DNA from: Phycisphaeraceae bacterium
GTDB taxonomy: Bacteria > Planctomycetota > Phycisphaerae > Phycisphaerales > UBA1924
Assembly: GCA_026128865.1 (NCBI GenBank)
Contig: JAHCJE010000017.1
Coordinates: forward strand, 1 to 33,666
Reading direction: 5' to 3'
Length of the DNA stretch: 33,666 bases
Shown: one piece after another, positions 24,958-32,947 of the stretch
Position numbering within the stretch: the stretch's first letter is position 1
Layout of the letters: each line of letters starts with the position of its first letter
Notes under the pieces: generated by a model
Seen by the model: only the letters and a program-made list of their open reading frames with translations
Told to the model about the DNA's origin: nothing
The model's database searches: none
Position numbers and translations under genes: made by a program

Positions 24958-25770
24958 TCAGAACCGCTTGTGAACCGGACGCTCGGACGGCCCGCTCACG
25001 CCCAGCACCGCCCGAGCGATCCGCAGGTCCGCCGGTCGCGTGATCTTCACGTTCAGCGGGTCGCCCTCGACAACCACGACACGCCGCCCCAGACGCTCGA
25101 CCAGCGTCGCATCGTCCGTGCAGTCGATGTTCGCCTGCGCGTAGGCCTCCTTGAGCAGCGCCGCCTCGTACACCTGCGGCGTCTGCACCGCCACCAGCCG
25201 GTCCCGCTCGACCGTCGCCTCGACCGCACGGAGCGGATGCCGCTTGCCCGCGCCGAGGATGGCCGCGAGCGGGTCCGCGCCGGGATCGTCCACGTCCTCG
25301 TCCGACAGCAGCTTGAGCGTGTCCGACACCTCGATCGCCGGCACGACGGCTGGGTGGCGCGAGGCGGCGTCGAATACGCGATCCAGCAGCGCCTGCGACG
25401 CGCAGGGCCTGGCCGCGTCGTGAACCGCGATGTGCGTCGCGTCCGCGGGCACATGCTCGAGCGCGGCCTTGACCGTCTCGTAGCGGTGCGTCTTGCCGCC
25501 CCGGCAGATCGACACGCCCAGCAGCCCCATCTTGTCCGCGTACCGCATCCGGAACTCGGCGAACGCGGCCTCGTCGTGCGGCCCCGCGACGACGATGCCG
25601 GCGATCGTGGCATCCGGCGAGGCGTAGTTGGCGAACAACTCGACCGTCCGCTGAAGGACCGGCCGCCCGCCCAGATCCTCGTCCAGTTTCGACCTCGATC
25701 CCCCAAGCGGGTCCGCCTCGGCGTACCGCTTCGAGTACCCCGCCGCCGGAATGACCACCGCGACTCGCAT
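24958..25770 (-). CDS. ispD: 2-C-methyl-D-erythritol 4-phosphate cytidylyltransferase
   Basis: 270 residues; E. coli IspD has 236. It joins CTP and methylerythritol phosphate to CDP-ME in the non-mevalonate isoprenoid pathway. The CTP loop IPAAGYSKRYA (7-17) with SKLDEDLGGRPVL (27-39), VHDAARPCAS (116-125), TDDATLVERLG (218-228) and VEGDPLNVKITRPADL (234-249) are all present. An acidic insert (about 156-185, SDEDVDDPGADPLAAILGAGKRHP) lies between the DTLK strand and the RDRLVAVQTPQ strand and explains the extra length. ispF is not next to it. It is the first gene of the ispD-hpt-coaE set, and its start lies 125 bp from the divergent gene. Confidence 0.95.
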   Translation of the reverse strand: MRVAVVIPAAGYSKRYAEADPLGGSRSKLDEDLGGRPVLQRTVELFANYASPDATIAGIVVAGPHDEAAFAEFRMRYADKMGLLGVSICRGGKTHRYETVKAALEHVPADATHIAVHDAARPCASQALLDRVFDAASRHPAVVPAIEVSDTLKLLSDEDVDDPGADPLAAILGAGKRHPLRAVEATVERDRLVAVQTPQVYEAALLKEAYAQANIDCTDDATLVERLGRRVVVVEGDPLNVKITRPADLRIARAVLGVSGPSERPVHKRF

Positions 25771-25895
25771 GGCGACAGGCTATCGCATCCCGCCCACCCT
25801 CGGACCGGTTGGCACTGATCCCACGCCTGGGACGAGTTTCCCGGAAACTGCCCCGCACCCTTGGGTGCCAGCTCGATTCCGGGTATGCTTGGGCC

Positions 25896-27155
25896 ATGAA
25901 GCCCCCAGCGGACGCTGCCGACTCTCTCGCCCAGTCGCCCTCCGGCCAGCAGGGCGAGACCGGGCCGCTGGAGGTCCGCATCCACCGGACCGGCGAGGAG
26001 TTGCTGGCGGCCCTTCGGGGCGTGCTGGATGCGATCCCGGGGTCGCCGCGCGGGCCGCAGGCGTTGGCCACGCGGCTGGGGATCGACAAGGTGCTGGCCA
26101 GCCGCATCCTGGCGGCAGTTCGGAGCGCGGACCCGCTGTTCGTCGTCCACCGTGCCCCCGGGCCTGAACCGCTTCGCCGGACGGTGAGCGCGATCGCCCG
26201 CGAGGGAGTCGATGCGTCGCTGGTGCTGCGGGCCGAGCGTGCGGTGGACGACTTCGAGCGGCTGATCCGCGACGAGATCGGCGACCGGCAGTCCCTCGAG
26301 GCGATCGTCAGCGCGTGGGTGCCCGAGGCGCGCCGCGAGTTTGAGTTGCGCCGCAAGCAGTCGGCGTTCAAGGCGCTCAGCCACCTGCGCGGGGCGATGG
26401 TGAACGCGCTCACCGCGACGGTCTTCCTCGCCCCGTCCACCGACGATCCGGAGCGGCTGGACGTCGTGTGGGTGAACGGGCTGATCGGGCTGCTGCGGCT
26501 GCGGCCGTCGGCGGCTGTGAAACTGGCGACGCGCCGTTTCGGGCCTGAGCCGCGCCAGCGCCAGCCGCTGACGCTGGACCGCGAGCCGATCGATCGGCTG
26601 TCGCACGTGCTGGGGGAGTTCAGTTCGTCGCCGCTGCCCCCGTTCGAGGTGGTGCGGGCGGGCGACACGGTGCACTACGTGCTTGGGGGCGAGGGGTACG
26701 GGCCGCGCTCGGCGGTTGATCTTGTCATGGCGGAGGTGAACCTGTCGGAGATGCGGCGGACGGTGCCGGCGGGTTCGGGGCGCAAGGGGTATGTGTTCGC
26801 GGAGGTGTCGATCCCGGCGGCGGTGATGCAGTTGGATGCGTTCGTGCACGAGGGCGTGTATCCGGGCGCAACGCCGAGCATCCGCGTGTACGACACGGCG
26901 TTCGAGGGCGTGGCGGACGCGAACGACCGGGCGCGCGACATCGACGCGCTCGACGTTGCGGAGATGGTCGAGGCGCTGGGCACCGGGCTGTCGGGCTGCC
27001 GATCGGCGGACGTGCCGCGGTACACGGACCTGCTCCGGCAGGTGTGCGCGAAGATGCGGTGGTCGGCGGAGTCGTTCCGCGGCTACCGGTGCCGGGTCGA
27101 GTACCCGCTGTACGGGACGCAGGTGACGATGCTGTTCGACCCGGCGGGGGGTTGA
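25896..27155 (+). CDS. Conserved protein of unknown function with possible N-terminal HTH
   Basis: 419 residues, no signal peptide or membrane segment. Residues about 25-75 (GEELLAALRGVLDAIPGSPRGPQALATRLGIDKVLASRILAAV) read like a helix-turn-helix. The next part (about 85-200) is helical, with the run RRKQSAFKALSHLRGAMVNALTATVFLAP, and the C-terminal 200 residues are beta-rich. I recall similar unnamed planctomycete proteins but no function. The ATG at 25896 lacks a ribosome-binding site. TTGGGT (25861-25866) and TATGCT (25884-25889), 17 bp apart, would start the transcript at about the ATG, so a leaderless message is possible. It is divergent from ispD. Confidence 0.78.
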   Translation: MKPPADAADSLAQSPSGQQGETGPLEVRIHRTGEELLAALRGVLDAIPGSPRGPQALATRLGIDKVLASRILAAVRSADPLFVVHRAPGPEPLRRTVSAIAREGVDASLVLRAERAVDDFERLIRDEIGDRQSLEAIVSAWVPEARREFELRRKQSAFKALSHLRGAMVNALTATVFLAPSTDDPERLDVVWVNGLIGLLRLRPSAAVKLATRRFGPEPRQRQPLTLDREPIDRLSHVLGEFSSSPLPPFEVVRAGDTVHYVLGGEGYGPRSAVDLVMAEVNLSEMRRTVPAGSGRKGYVFAEVSIPAAVMQLDAFVHEGVYPGATPSIRVYDTAFEGVADANDRARDIDALDVAEMVEALGTGLSGCRSADVPRYTDLLRQVCAKMRWSAESFRGYRCRVEYPLYGTQVTMLFDPAGG

Positions 27156-27227
27156 GGGGGATCAACTGGTATCGTGGATCTGGCGAGGCGGTGGGGGCGC
27201 GGGCGGAGTGGGTTGGAGGCAGGAATC

Positions 27228-28757
27228 TCACGTTGTGGCGCGGAGGCGCGGGGGGTGAGGAAGGGAGGCAGAGGGGGAGAGCGACGGCGGGGGATCGTCG
27301 GCGGGGGTTGGGGCGAGTGTGGTGGGGGTGGGGGAATCGCCCAGCCATCCGGCTGCGCGGGCGACGCTGCGGCACTGGACGACGAGCACCGCCAGAAGGA
27401 ACGCGACGCCGAGCGAGTAGAGGAGCAGGGAGGCCCAGGCCCACGCGATCTTCTCGTGCGAGCGGAGCCAGTACTCGGCGCGTGCGCCCTCTTCGAGGCA
27501 GATTCGCGCTCGCTCCGCGCCGGGGACGAAGCCCTCGCGCTCGTGAGGGTCCTTGATGGTCAGAGGCTCCATGGCCTGCTTCAGGGCTTCCTCGTCAACG
27601 GGCAGGCCGGCGGCCTCGCGGGCACGCTTGATGGTGGCCTTCGCGGTATCGCGTAGGGTGCTGCCGGAGGGCCGGGTCTTGTCGTCGAACCACTCGATCT
27701 TGTCGCGTGGCGGGAGCCAGATGGTGTCGCCGTGGTGCCTGACGAAACTCTCGTGCCTGTCGAAGCGGCGGCGGGCCTGGTCTTCGAGGCGCTCGAGGGC
27801 GCGGCGGAGGCCGTCGTTGCGCTGCGCGCTCCCTTCCGGGTAGCGGGCCTCGACGTCGCGGAGGTGCTCGTCCTCGTCGCGTTTCTTCACGTCGTCGGGG
27901 GCGAAGACCTGGTAGACGAGGAGGCCGAGCGTGACGCTGACCGCCGCGAAGAAGATGAGGGCGAGTGTGGGGCTGAGGTGCGGGTCGTTGCCGATGATGC
28001 GCACGACCCAGTCGAGCCAGGATGAGAGGTCTTCGCCGCGTGCGGCGAGTTTCTGTGCGGCCACATAGCCTGAGGAGAGAGCGGGGACGAGGATCAGGGC
28101 GGCGATGGAGACCCGGTTCAGGATCGCAAGGCCGCCGAGATTGCGCACGAGCGCCCAACTGACGTCATCAACCCGCAGCCACTTCAACGGGGAGAACCAC
28201 CGGCGGGGGGGTCGTCGTGCGGCGGAAGCCTCTCGCAGCGTGGCGGTGCGCAGATCGCCGAAGACTGTCGATGTGAATCGCGCCTCGTCGAACCGCGCGT
28301 CCCCGGCGAAGGCCGCGCCGCCGAACGACGCGTCCCCGGCGAAGGCCGCGCCGCCGAACGACGCGCGCCCGGCGAAGGCCGCGCCGCCGAACGACGCGCG
28401 CCCGGTGAAGCGGCACCGCGCCTCGAGCGTAACGCGGATGTCAAGCCCCTCTAGGTTCGCGGCAGCGATCTCGCCGCCGACTATTGCAACTCGCGTTCGC
28501 TCGATCGCTGCATCGTCCTGTTCATCGCCGGGGGGAGGCAGCGTGGCCTTCGAGTGCTTCTGCACGGCTTCGATGAGGACGCGGAGGTCGGGCACGATGG
28601 CGTGGGCGAGGCTCGCGCCGCGGACGATGGCATCGGCGAGTTCGGTGAGCGTGGGCGGGCGGACGGCCGCGTGGCGCGGGTCGTTGTCTGCGACCCAGGC
28701 CTCGACGAAGGGCCGGTGCGCGTCGCCCCACCAAGTCTGTCGGCCGGTCGCCGCCAT
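27228..28757 (-). CDS. Pentapeptide-repeat membrane protein, unknown function
   Basis: 509 residues. The N-terminus (1-110) is soluble and helical (WWGDAHRPFVEAWVADND, LTELADAIVRGASLAHAIVPDLRVLIEAV). Residues about 117-168 hold pentapeptide-like repeats with Phe in the core position (FTGRASFGGAAFAGRAS..., FDEARFTSTVF). Spacing alternates 5 and 6, because the DNA is a 33-bp tandem duplication. Membrane segments follow at about 209-234 and 262-286 and again at 436-461, with a charged domain of about 145 residues between them. The C-terminal tail is Pro/Ser/Thr-rich. The ATG at 28757 has no ribosome-binding site but marks the start of protein-like sequence. The gap upstream carries the 21-bp palindrome array, which is a candidate control region for this gene. 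Confidence 0.8.
   Translation of the reverse strand: MAATGRQTWWGDAHRPFVEAWVADNDPRHAAVRPPTLTELADAIVRGASLAHAIVPDLRVLIEAVQKHSKATLPPPGDEQDDAAIERTRVAIVGGEIAAANLEGLDIRVTLEARCRFTGRASFGGAAFAGRASFGGAAFAGDASFGGAAFAGDARFDEARFTSTVFGDLRTATLREASAARRPPRRWFSPLKWLRVDDVSWALVRNLGGLAILNRVSIAALILVPALSSGYVAAQKLAARGEDLSSWLDWVVRIIGNDPHLSPTLALIFFAAVSVTLGLLVYQVFAPDDVKKRDEDEHLRDVEARYPEGSAQRNDGLRRALERLEDQARRRFDRHESFVRHHGDTIWLPPRDKIEWFDDKTRPSGSTLRDTAKATIKRAREAAGLPVDEEALKQAMEPLTIKDPHEREGFVPGAERARICLEEGARAEYWLRSHEKIAWAWASLLLYSLGVAFLLAVLVVQCRSVARAAGWLGDSPTPTTLAPTPADDPPPSLSPSASLPHPPRLRATT
28297..28413. repeat. 33-bp tandem repeat within the pentapeptide coding region
   Basis: Three almost identical 33-bp units (28297-28329, 28330-28362, 28363-28395) and the first half of a fourth (28396-28413). 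The few differences cluster at GCGTCC versus GCGCGC. The units encode 11 residues each, giving the odd 5+6 spacing of the repeats. Such high identity implies recent slippage and likely copy-number variation between strains. Confidence 0.93.
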
Positions 28758-28926
28758 CGCGGGGGGAGTGTATGGGGAGGGGGGGAGCGAAGGGCCAGAG
28801 GACCAAATGGCCAAATCTCCAAAGGGCCGAAGCAGTTCTCCCCTTCGTGATCTCCGCGTTCCTCTCGGCGGCCTCTGCGTTCCGCCTCCCGGCCGGGGCA
28901 AGATCGGCACGTCCGCTGGGTAGTCC

Positions 28927-28946
28927 GGGGGGGGGCGGGGGCGGGG
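28927..28946 (+). other. G-quadruplex-prone tract
   Basis: Runs of 9, 5 and 4 G separated by single C bases. The longest run can supply two G-columns, so a four-column quadruplex can form on the plus strand. It is about 20 bp from the 44-bp stem-loop. Confidence 0.6.
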
Positions 28947-28967
28947 TCGCCGCGCTCGCGGGCGATG

Positions 28968-29011
28968 AAGGTCCGCGTGCGTTCCCGGCGGCGGGAACGG
29001 CGTCGGACCTT
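28968..29011. repeat. 44-bp two-stage perfect stem-loop
   Basis: The outer arms AAGGTCCG (28968-28975) and CGGACCTT (29004-29011) pair perfectly. A 4+4 internal bulge follows, then inner arms CGTTCCCG (28980-28987) and CGGGAACG (28992-28999) around GCGG. No T tract follows on either strand, so it is not an ordinary terminator. It ends 15 bp before the first 21-bp unit. Confidence 0.85.
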
Positions 29012-29026
29012 CGCGGAGCCACGCGC

Positions 29027-29194
29027 ACGCTCGTTGTCGATCGATCTACGCTCGCTGTGGATCGATCTACGCCCGCTGTGGATCGATCGACGCTCGTTGT
29101 CGATCGATCTACGCTTGTTGTTCATCGATCAACAGCCCTTGTGCATCGATCAACGGTCGTTGTGCATCGATCCACGATCGCCGTGCATCGATGA
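29027..29194. repeat. Eight-unit 21-bp tandem array of ATCGAT-centred palindromes
   Basis: Eight directly repeated 21-bp units begin at 29027, 29048, 29069, 29090, 29111, 29132, 29153 and 29174. In all eight the bases GT, ATCGAT and the following AC are unchanged, giving GTNNATCGATNNAC. The first four have GATCGATC at the centre, the last four mainly CATCGATC. The spacer (for example GCTCGTT) varies. Centres are 21 bp apart, two turns of B-DNA. There are no unique spacers, so it is not a CRISPR. Confidence 0.96.
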
Positions 29195-29494
29195 ACAACG
29201 GGCGTGAACCGGGCATCGGCCGGTTATCGCGGAGGGCGGGCGGCGAATGGTCAAATGGCCAAATGGCCAGAGGGCCAAAGAGAGGGAGGGGGCACTCGCT
29301 CGCGCTTCGTGCTCTGTTCAGGGCGCGGGGAGGAAGGTGCGGGTGTGATGATGAGGCAATGTCGGCTCCCGGGTCACGCACGCGAGCCGACATCTCTCCT
29401 GAGCGCGCACCGTGTGGTGCGAGCCCTCTCCTCCTGGCGGTGCGGCGTCCTGCTGCGGGGTTCGCCGCGGGATCGTGCGCTCACGCGGCGCGCA

Positions 29495-30187
29495 TCACTG
29501 GGCGGCCCGGTCGCGTCTCCGGCCGAGCGTGGCCAGCCCAGCGAGGGCGAGCAGCGCCGCGGAGGCGGGTGAAGGGATCGCCAGCGTGTCGACCCAGACC
29601 TGGTCCACGTACGCGGGGTATTCGGTGAAGATGATGCCGAAGCCGTGGAAGGTCGGTGACGAGTCGAGCGTGTACTCGTACATCGCCGTCACCCAGCCGT
29701 CCGGGTGCATGAAGGTGTCGGAGGCGACGGCGGCGGTGAAGTCGGGCCATTGCCACGGCGGATCGTCGTCCGGGATGCCGCCGATGCCGAACTCCAACGG
29801 AGCGCCGAAGCCCTGGTAGTAGGTGATCTGCGCGCGGACCGTGAGTTGCGCGTAGCCGTTGTAGTTGCGCAGTGCGAAGCCGATGTCGCCGGGCAGCCCG
29901 TTGGGGCCGATCTCGAGCACGCTCTGTCGCCCGAAGAGCGCGTTGTGCACGTAGACGTTGCTGTCGATGGACGCCAGAGCCTTGAGGTCCGGCAGGCCGC
30001 CGGGGTTCGCGGAGTAGTACCCCGGCAGGATAGACCGCGGCCCGAACCCTTCCGCTCCCCAGAAGTCCCAGCCGGCGGTCACGGTGCCCGGCTGGCCGCG
30101 CCACGGGGGCGGGAACATGTCGTCGGCAAGGGCGTGCCCGCAGGCAAGCGCCAGACTCGCCGAGCCGATCATCATCGCACGTCTCAT
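29495..30187 (-). CDS. Secreted protein with PEP-CTERM-like C-terminal sorting signal
   Basis: 230 residues. The ATG at 30187 follows GGAGG by 7 nt. MRRAMMIGSASLALACGHALADD is a signal peptide. The mature part is beta-rich and aromatic (TAGWDFWGAEGFGP, GYAQLTVRAQITYYQGFG, FHGFGIIFTEYPAYVDQVWVD), like carbohydrate-binding or matrix proteins of planctomycetes. The end IPSPASAALLALAGLATLGRRRDR is a short Pro motif, hydrophobic helix and Arg cluster, the plan of PEP-CTERM signals that are cut by exosortase. The first motif residues differ from the classic PEP, so I call it PEP-CTERM-like. A short hairpin (GCACGG/CCGTGC, 30216-30234) lies in the leader, about 30 bp upstream of the start. The ligand is unknown. 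Confidence 0.84.
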   Translation of the reverse strand: MRRAMMIGSASLALACGHALADDMFPPPWRGQPGTVTAGWDFWGAEGFGPRSILPGYYSANPGGLPDLKALASIDSNVYVHNALFGRQSVLEIGPNGLPGDIGFALRNYNGYAQLTVRAQITYYQGFGAPLEFGIGGIPDDDPPWQWPDFTAAVASDTFMHPDGWVTAMYEYTLDSSPTFHGFGIIFTEYPAYVDQVWVDTLAIPSPASAALLALAGLATLGRRRDRAAQ

Positions 30188-30424
30188 TCCATGTCCTCCT
30201 TCTTCCTTCGGCGAAGCACGGTGACTCCCCGTGCGGCATCAACGCACGCGGAACGCCAAGACCGAGAAGCGGCAACGGCCGCCCGGCACTCGTCTGTCGT
30301 TGCAATGGCGAATGGGCGCGATCGCGGCCTTCGACGGGCGCAACAAACCAGCCGCGGTCGGCTGCTCGATTGATCTCTCCCGACGCACGCCGGACCCTTC
30401 CCCCCGGGATTGGTCGCGAAAACA
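30188..30424. other. Upstream region without genes
   Basis: Between the PEP-CTERM-like gene and the MITE-like element. Apart from the GCACGG hairpin at 30216-30234 I see no gene or clear promoter. Confidence 0.55.
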
Positions 30425-30561
30425 CTAGAGCCTATCCCATATCCCCCAAACACAGCTTTTACCACAGAGGCACAGAGATCACAGAGACGGGAAAACAAGC
30501 AGTTTCTCTCTGTGCTCTCTGTGTCTCTGTGGTGAATCTCGGGTTCCGGGATAGGCTCTAG
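30425..30561. mobile_element. 137-bp MITE-like element with nested inverted repeats
   Basis: The ends CTAGAGCCTATCCC (30425-30438) and GGGATAGGCTCTAG (30548-30561) are perfect 14-bp inverted repeats. Each end contains TA, the target duplicated by IS630/Tc1-type elements. Inside, two 24-bp arms (30461-30484 and 30510-30533, beginning ACCACAGAG) pair with two mismatches, so the whole element can fold into a long hairpin. It encodes no protein. The ACCACAGAG-type core occurs as an interspersed repeat in many bacteria. An IS630 remnant exists in this window but I cannot show that its ends match. Confidence 0.87.
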
Positions 30562-30644
30562 ACCCGAACGGCGGCGGTCGGCAAGCGGTCAGCGGGCCTG
30601 CCACCACCGGACGGACGGGCACCAAACAAGTCTGGGATGCCGCA

Positions 30645-30673
30645 TTGCCCGATCGGCCGAAGTGTGGAATACT
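30645..30673 (+). promoter_or_regulatory. Candidate speA promoter
   Basis: TTGCCC (30645-30650) and AATACT (30668-30673) are 17 bp apart, each matching four of six consensus bases. It predicts a transcript start near 30680 and a GC-rich leader of about 145 nt before speA. The leader can fold extensively but shows no riboswitch class I know. Confidence 0.4.
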
Positions 30674-30824
30674 TGTGCCGGGCCGCGATTCTCCCGGGAG
30701 GGTTCGGCGGGCCGCCCGTGGGTGGGCGGTTGCCGGGCCGGTGGCCGGGGTGAGCACGCGCGGGCCGTCGCACCGTTCCCGGCGGCGCAGGTCGCCACGC
30801 CGGGACCACGCCCGAGACCCACCC

Positions 30825-32891
30825 ATGACGCGAATCACGCCCTCGTCGCGGTCGTCCGTTCGCGCCGGCGAGCGGACGCCGGAGTCGCCGCGACCGGACA
30901 GCCAGGCCGAGAACCCGTCCGCGCGGCCGGGCGCGACGCCGCCGGGCGCGCCGGAGCGCACGCCGTGGACGGTCGAGGACGCGATCCGGCTCTACGGCAT
31001 CCGCGACTGGAGCAGCGGGTACTTCACGATCAACGAGCGGGGGCACCTGGCCGTGCTGCCGGACCGCAACCCGGCGCGGCAGATCGACCTCTACGAGGTG
31101 CTGGAGGGGCTGCGCGAGCGCGAGATCGGCACGCCGGTCATCATTCGGTGCGGCGACCTGCTGCGGCACCGGCTGCGGGAGATCCGCGAAGCCTTCGACG
31201 CGGCGATCCGCGACCACAACTACCAGGGGACGTACTCGTGCGTCTACCCGATCAAGGTGAACCAGCAGCGGCCGCTGTGCGAGGAGGTGCGCGACGCGGC
31301 GGCCTCGCTCGGGTTCGGGTTCGAGGCGGGGAGCAAGCCGGAACTGCTGGCGGTGCTGGGACTGACGGAGAACCGCCCCGAGATGCCGATCGTCTGCAAC
31401 GGGTTCAAGGACTCGGAGTTCATCGAGACGGTGATCCTGGCGACGAAACTGGGGCGGCACGTGATCCCGGTCGTCGAGCGGTTCAGCGACCTGGAACTGA
31501 TCGTGAAGCACGCCGAGCGCTACAAGGTCCGCCCGCGGATCGGCGTGCGGGTCAAGCCGTCGGCCAAGGGCGTGGGGCGGTGGGAGTCGTCGGCGGGGAT
31601 GCGCTCCAAGTTCGGGCTGACGGTGACGGAGTTGCTCGACGCGCTGGCGTTCCTCGAGCGGCACGGGATGGCCGACTGCCTGAACATGCTGCACTTCCAC
31701 ATCGGGAGCCAGGTGGGGGACATCCGCTCGATCAAGGCGGCGGTGAACGAACTGGCGCACATCTACTGCGAGTTGAAGGAACTCGGCGCGGGGCTGGACA
31801 CGATCGACGTGGGCGGCGGCATGGGCATCGACTACGACGGGTCGCAGTCGGCGAGCCACTCGAGCGTGAACTACACGGTGGCGGAGTACGCGGCGGACAT
31901 CGTCTACCGGGTGAAGAGCGCGTGCGACGCGGCGGACGTGCCGCACCCGCGCATCCTGTCGGAGTCGGGGCGGGCGATGGTGGCGCACTCGTCGATCCTG
32001 CTGGTGGACGTGCTGGGGAGCAGCCAGTTCCCCGTGGACGCGGACGTGGCGGAGATCAAGCGGCTCATGGAAGAAGAGGACGAGCGTCCGCAGCCGGTGC
32101 TTGAGTTGATCGACGCGCACGAGGCGCTGGGGCTGCCGCGGGTGAACCTGGTCGAGGTGTACCACGACGCGGTGCAGGCGGTGGACGAGGCGATGAGCCT
32201 GTTCAACCTCGGGTACATGAGCCTGCCGATGCGGTCGGCGACGGAGCGGCTCTTCTGGGCGATCGGTCGCAAGGCGCTCGCTCTGGCGTCGCGGAAGGGT
32301 GAGTTGCCGGACGAGTTGAGCGACCTGCCGCGGGTGCTGAGCGACATCTACTACGTGAACATGTCGATCTTCCAGAGCCTGCCGGACCACTGGGCGATCG
32401 ACCAGTTGTTCCCGATCTGCCCGATCCACCGGCTGGACGAGGAGCCGACGCGGCGGGGCGTGCTGGCGGACATCACGTGCGACTCGGACGGGCAGGTGGA
32501 CCGGTTCATCGACAAGCGGGAGAACTCGAAGCCGACGCTGGAACTGCACGACCTGCGCCCCGGCGAGCCGTACTTCCTGGGGATGTTCCTGCTGGGGGCG
32601 TACCAGGAGGTGCTGGGCGACCTGCACAATCTCTACGGCGACACGCACGTGGTGCACGTGTCGTTCGACGACTCGCCGGGCGTGGGGGACTGGAACATCG
32701 ACGAGATCATCGAGGGCGACACGGTCAAGGAAGTGCTGGCGTACGTGCAGTACGACTCGGAGGACCTGGTGCGGGCGATGCGCCGCGACGTGGAGCGTGC
32801 CGTGAAGGCCGGGAAACTCAGCGTCGGCGAGGGGCAGAGCCTGCTGAAGTTCTACGACGTGGGGATGGAGGGGTACACCTATCTCGAGTGA
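30825..32891 (+). CDS. speA: Biosynthetic arginine decarboxylase
   Basis: 688 residues, near the E. coli length of 658. It turns arginine to agmatine, the first step to putrescine by this route, using PLP. After a Pro/Ser-rich N-terminal extension (about 1-46) comes WTVEDAIRLYGIRDWSSGYFTIN, then the PLP lysine in YPIKVNQQRPL (K144), HFHIGSQ with its PLP-facing His, DVGGGMGIDYDGS (phosphate loop, about 327-339), SESGRAMVAHSS, and the catalytic CDSDGQVD with C552. The tail GQSLLKFYDVGMEGYTYLE is that of SpeA. The ATG at 30825 is the nearest start before homology, without a strong ribosome-binding site. speB or aguA are not in the window. Confidence 0.96.
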   Translation: MTRITPSSRSSVRAGERTPESPRPDSQAENPSARPGATPPGAPERTPWTVEDAIRLYGIRDWSSGYFTINERGHLAVLPDRNPARQIDLYEVLEGLREREIGTPVIIRCGDLLRHRLREIREAFDAAIRDHNYQGTYSCVYPIKVNQQRPLCEEVRDAAASLGFGFEAGSKPELLAVLGLTENRPEMPIVCNGFKDSEFIETVILATKLGRHVIPVVERFSDLELIVKHAERYKVRPRIGVRVKPSAKGVGRWESSAGMRSKFGLTVTELLDALAFLERHGMADCLNMLHFHIGSQVGDIRSIKAAVNELAHIYCELKELGAGLDTIDVGGGMGIDYDGSQSASHSSVNYTVAEYAADIVYRVKSACDAADVPHPRILSESGRAMVAHSSILLVDVLGSSQFPVDADVAEIKRLMEEEDERPQPVLELIDAHEALGLPRVNLVEVYHDAVQAVDEAMSLFNLGYMSLPMRSATERLFWAIGRKALALASRKGELPDELSDLPRVLSDIYYVNMSIFQSLPDHWAIDQLFPICPIHRLDEEPTRRGVLADITCDSDGQVDRFIDKRENSKPTLELHDLRPGEPYFLGMFLLGAYQEVLGDLHNLYGDTHVVHVSFDDSPGVGDWNIDEIIEGDTVKEVLAYVQYDSEDLVRAMRRDVERAVKAGKLSVGEGQSLLKFYDVGMEGYTYLE

Positions 32892-32947
32892 GGACGCCGC
32901 GGCCGATGTCGCGATGGTGCGCGGTGGAGCGTCGGAGCGACGAACGT

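Larger units (their letters stand above)
28758..29494. other. 737-bp non-coding, repeat-rich block
   Basis: No frame here looks like a protein. Open frames through 29027-29194 only read the 21-bp repeat as 7-residue units. From left to right the block holds CAAATGGCCAAAT at 28804-28816, a long G tract, a 44-bp stem-loop, the 21-bp palindrome array, and a second CAAATGGCCAAAT at 29252-29264. The rest (29290-29494) shows nothing I can name. Confidence 0.75.

Noticed and set aside
24926..26668. Extended N-terminus for hpt
   Set aside because: The frame crosses ispD and the divergent unknown gene out of frame; Hpt homology begins at the GTG at 24925.
29027..29194. CRISPR array
   Set aside because: Units are 21 bp and contiguous without unique spacers, and no cas gene is near.
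29027..29194. Protein with heptad repeats (RSIDNER or VDRSTLV type)
   Set aside because: Several frames are open only because the unit is 21 bp; no start with ribosome-binding site, and the conserved bases follow the DNA dyad rather than codons.
30680..30824. Known riboswitch in the speA leader
   Set aside because: GC-rich pairing is easy here and no conserved riboswitch boxes could be recognised.
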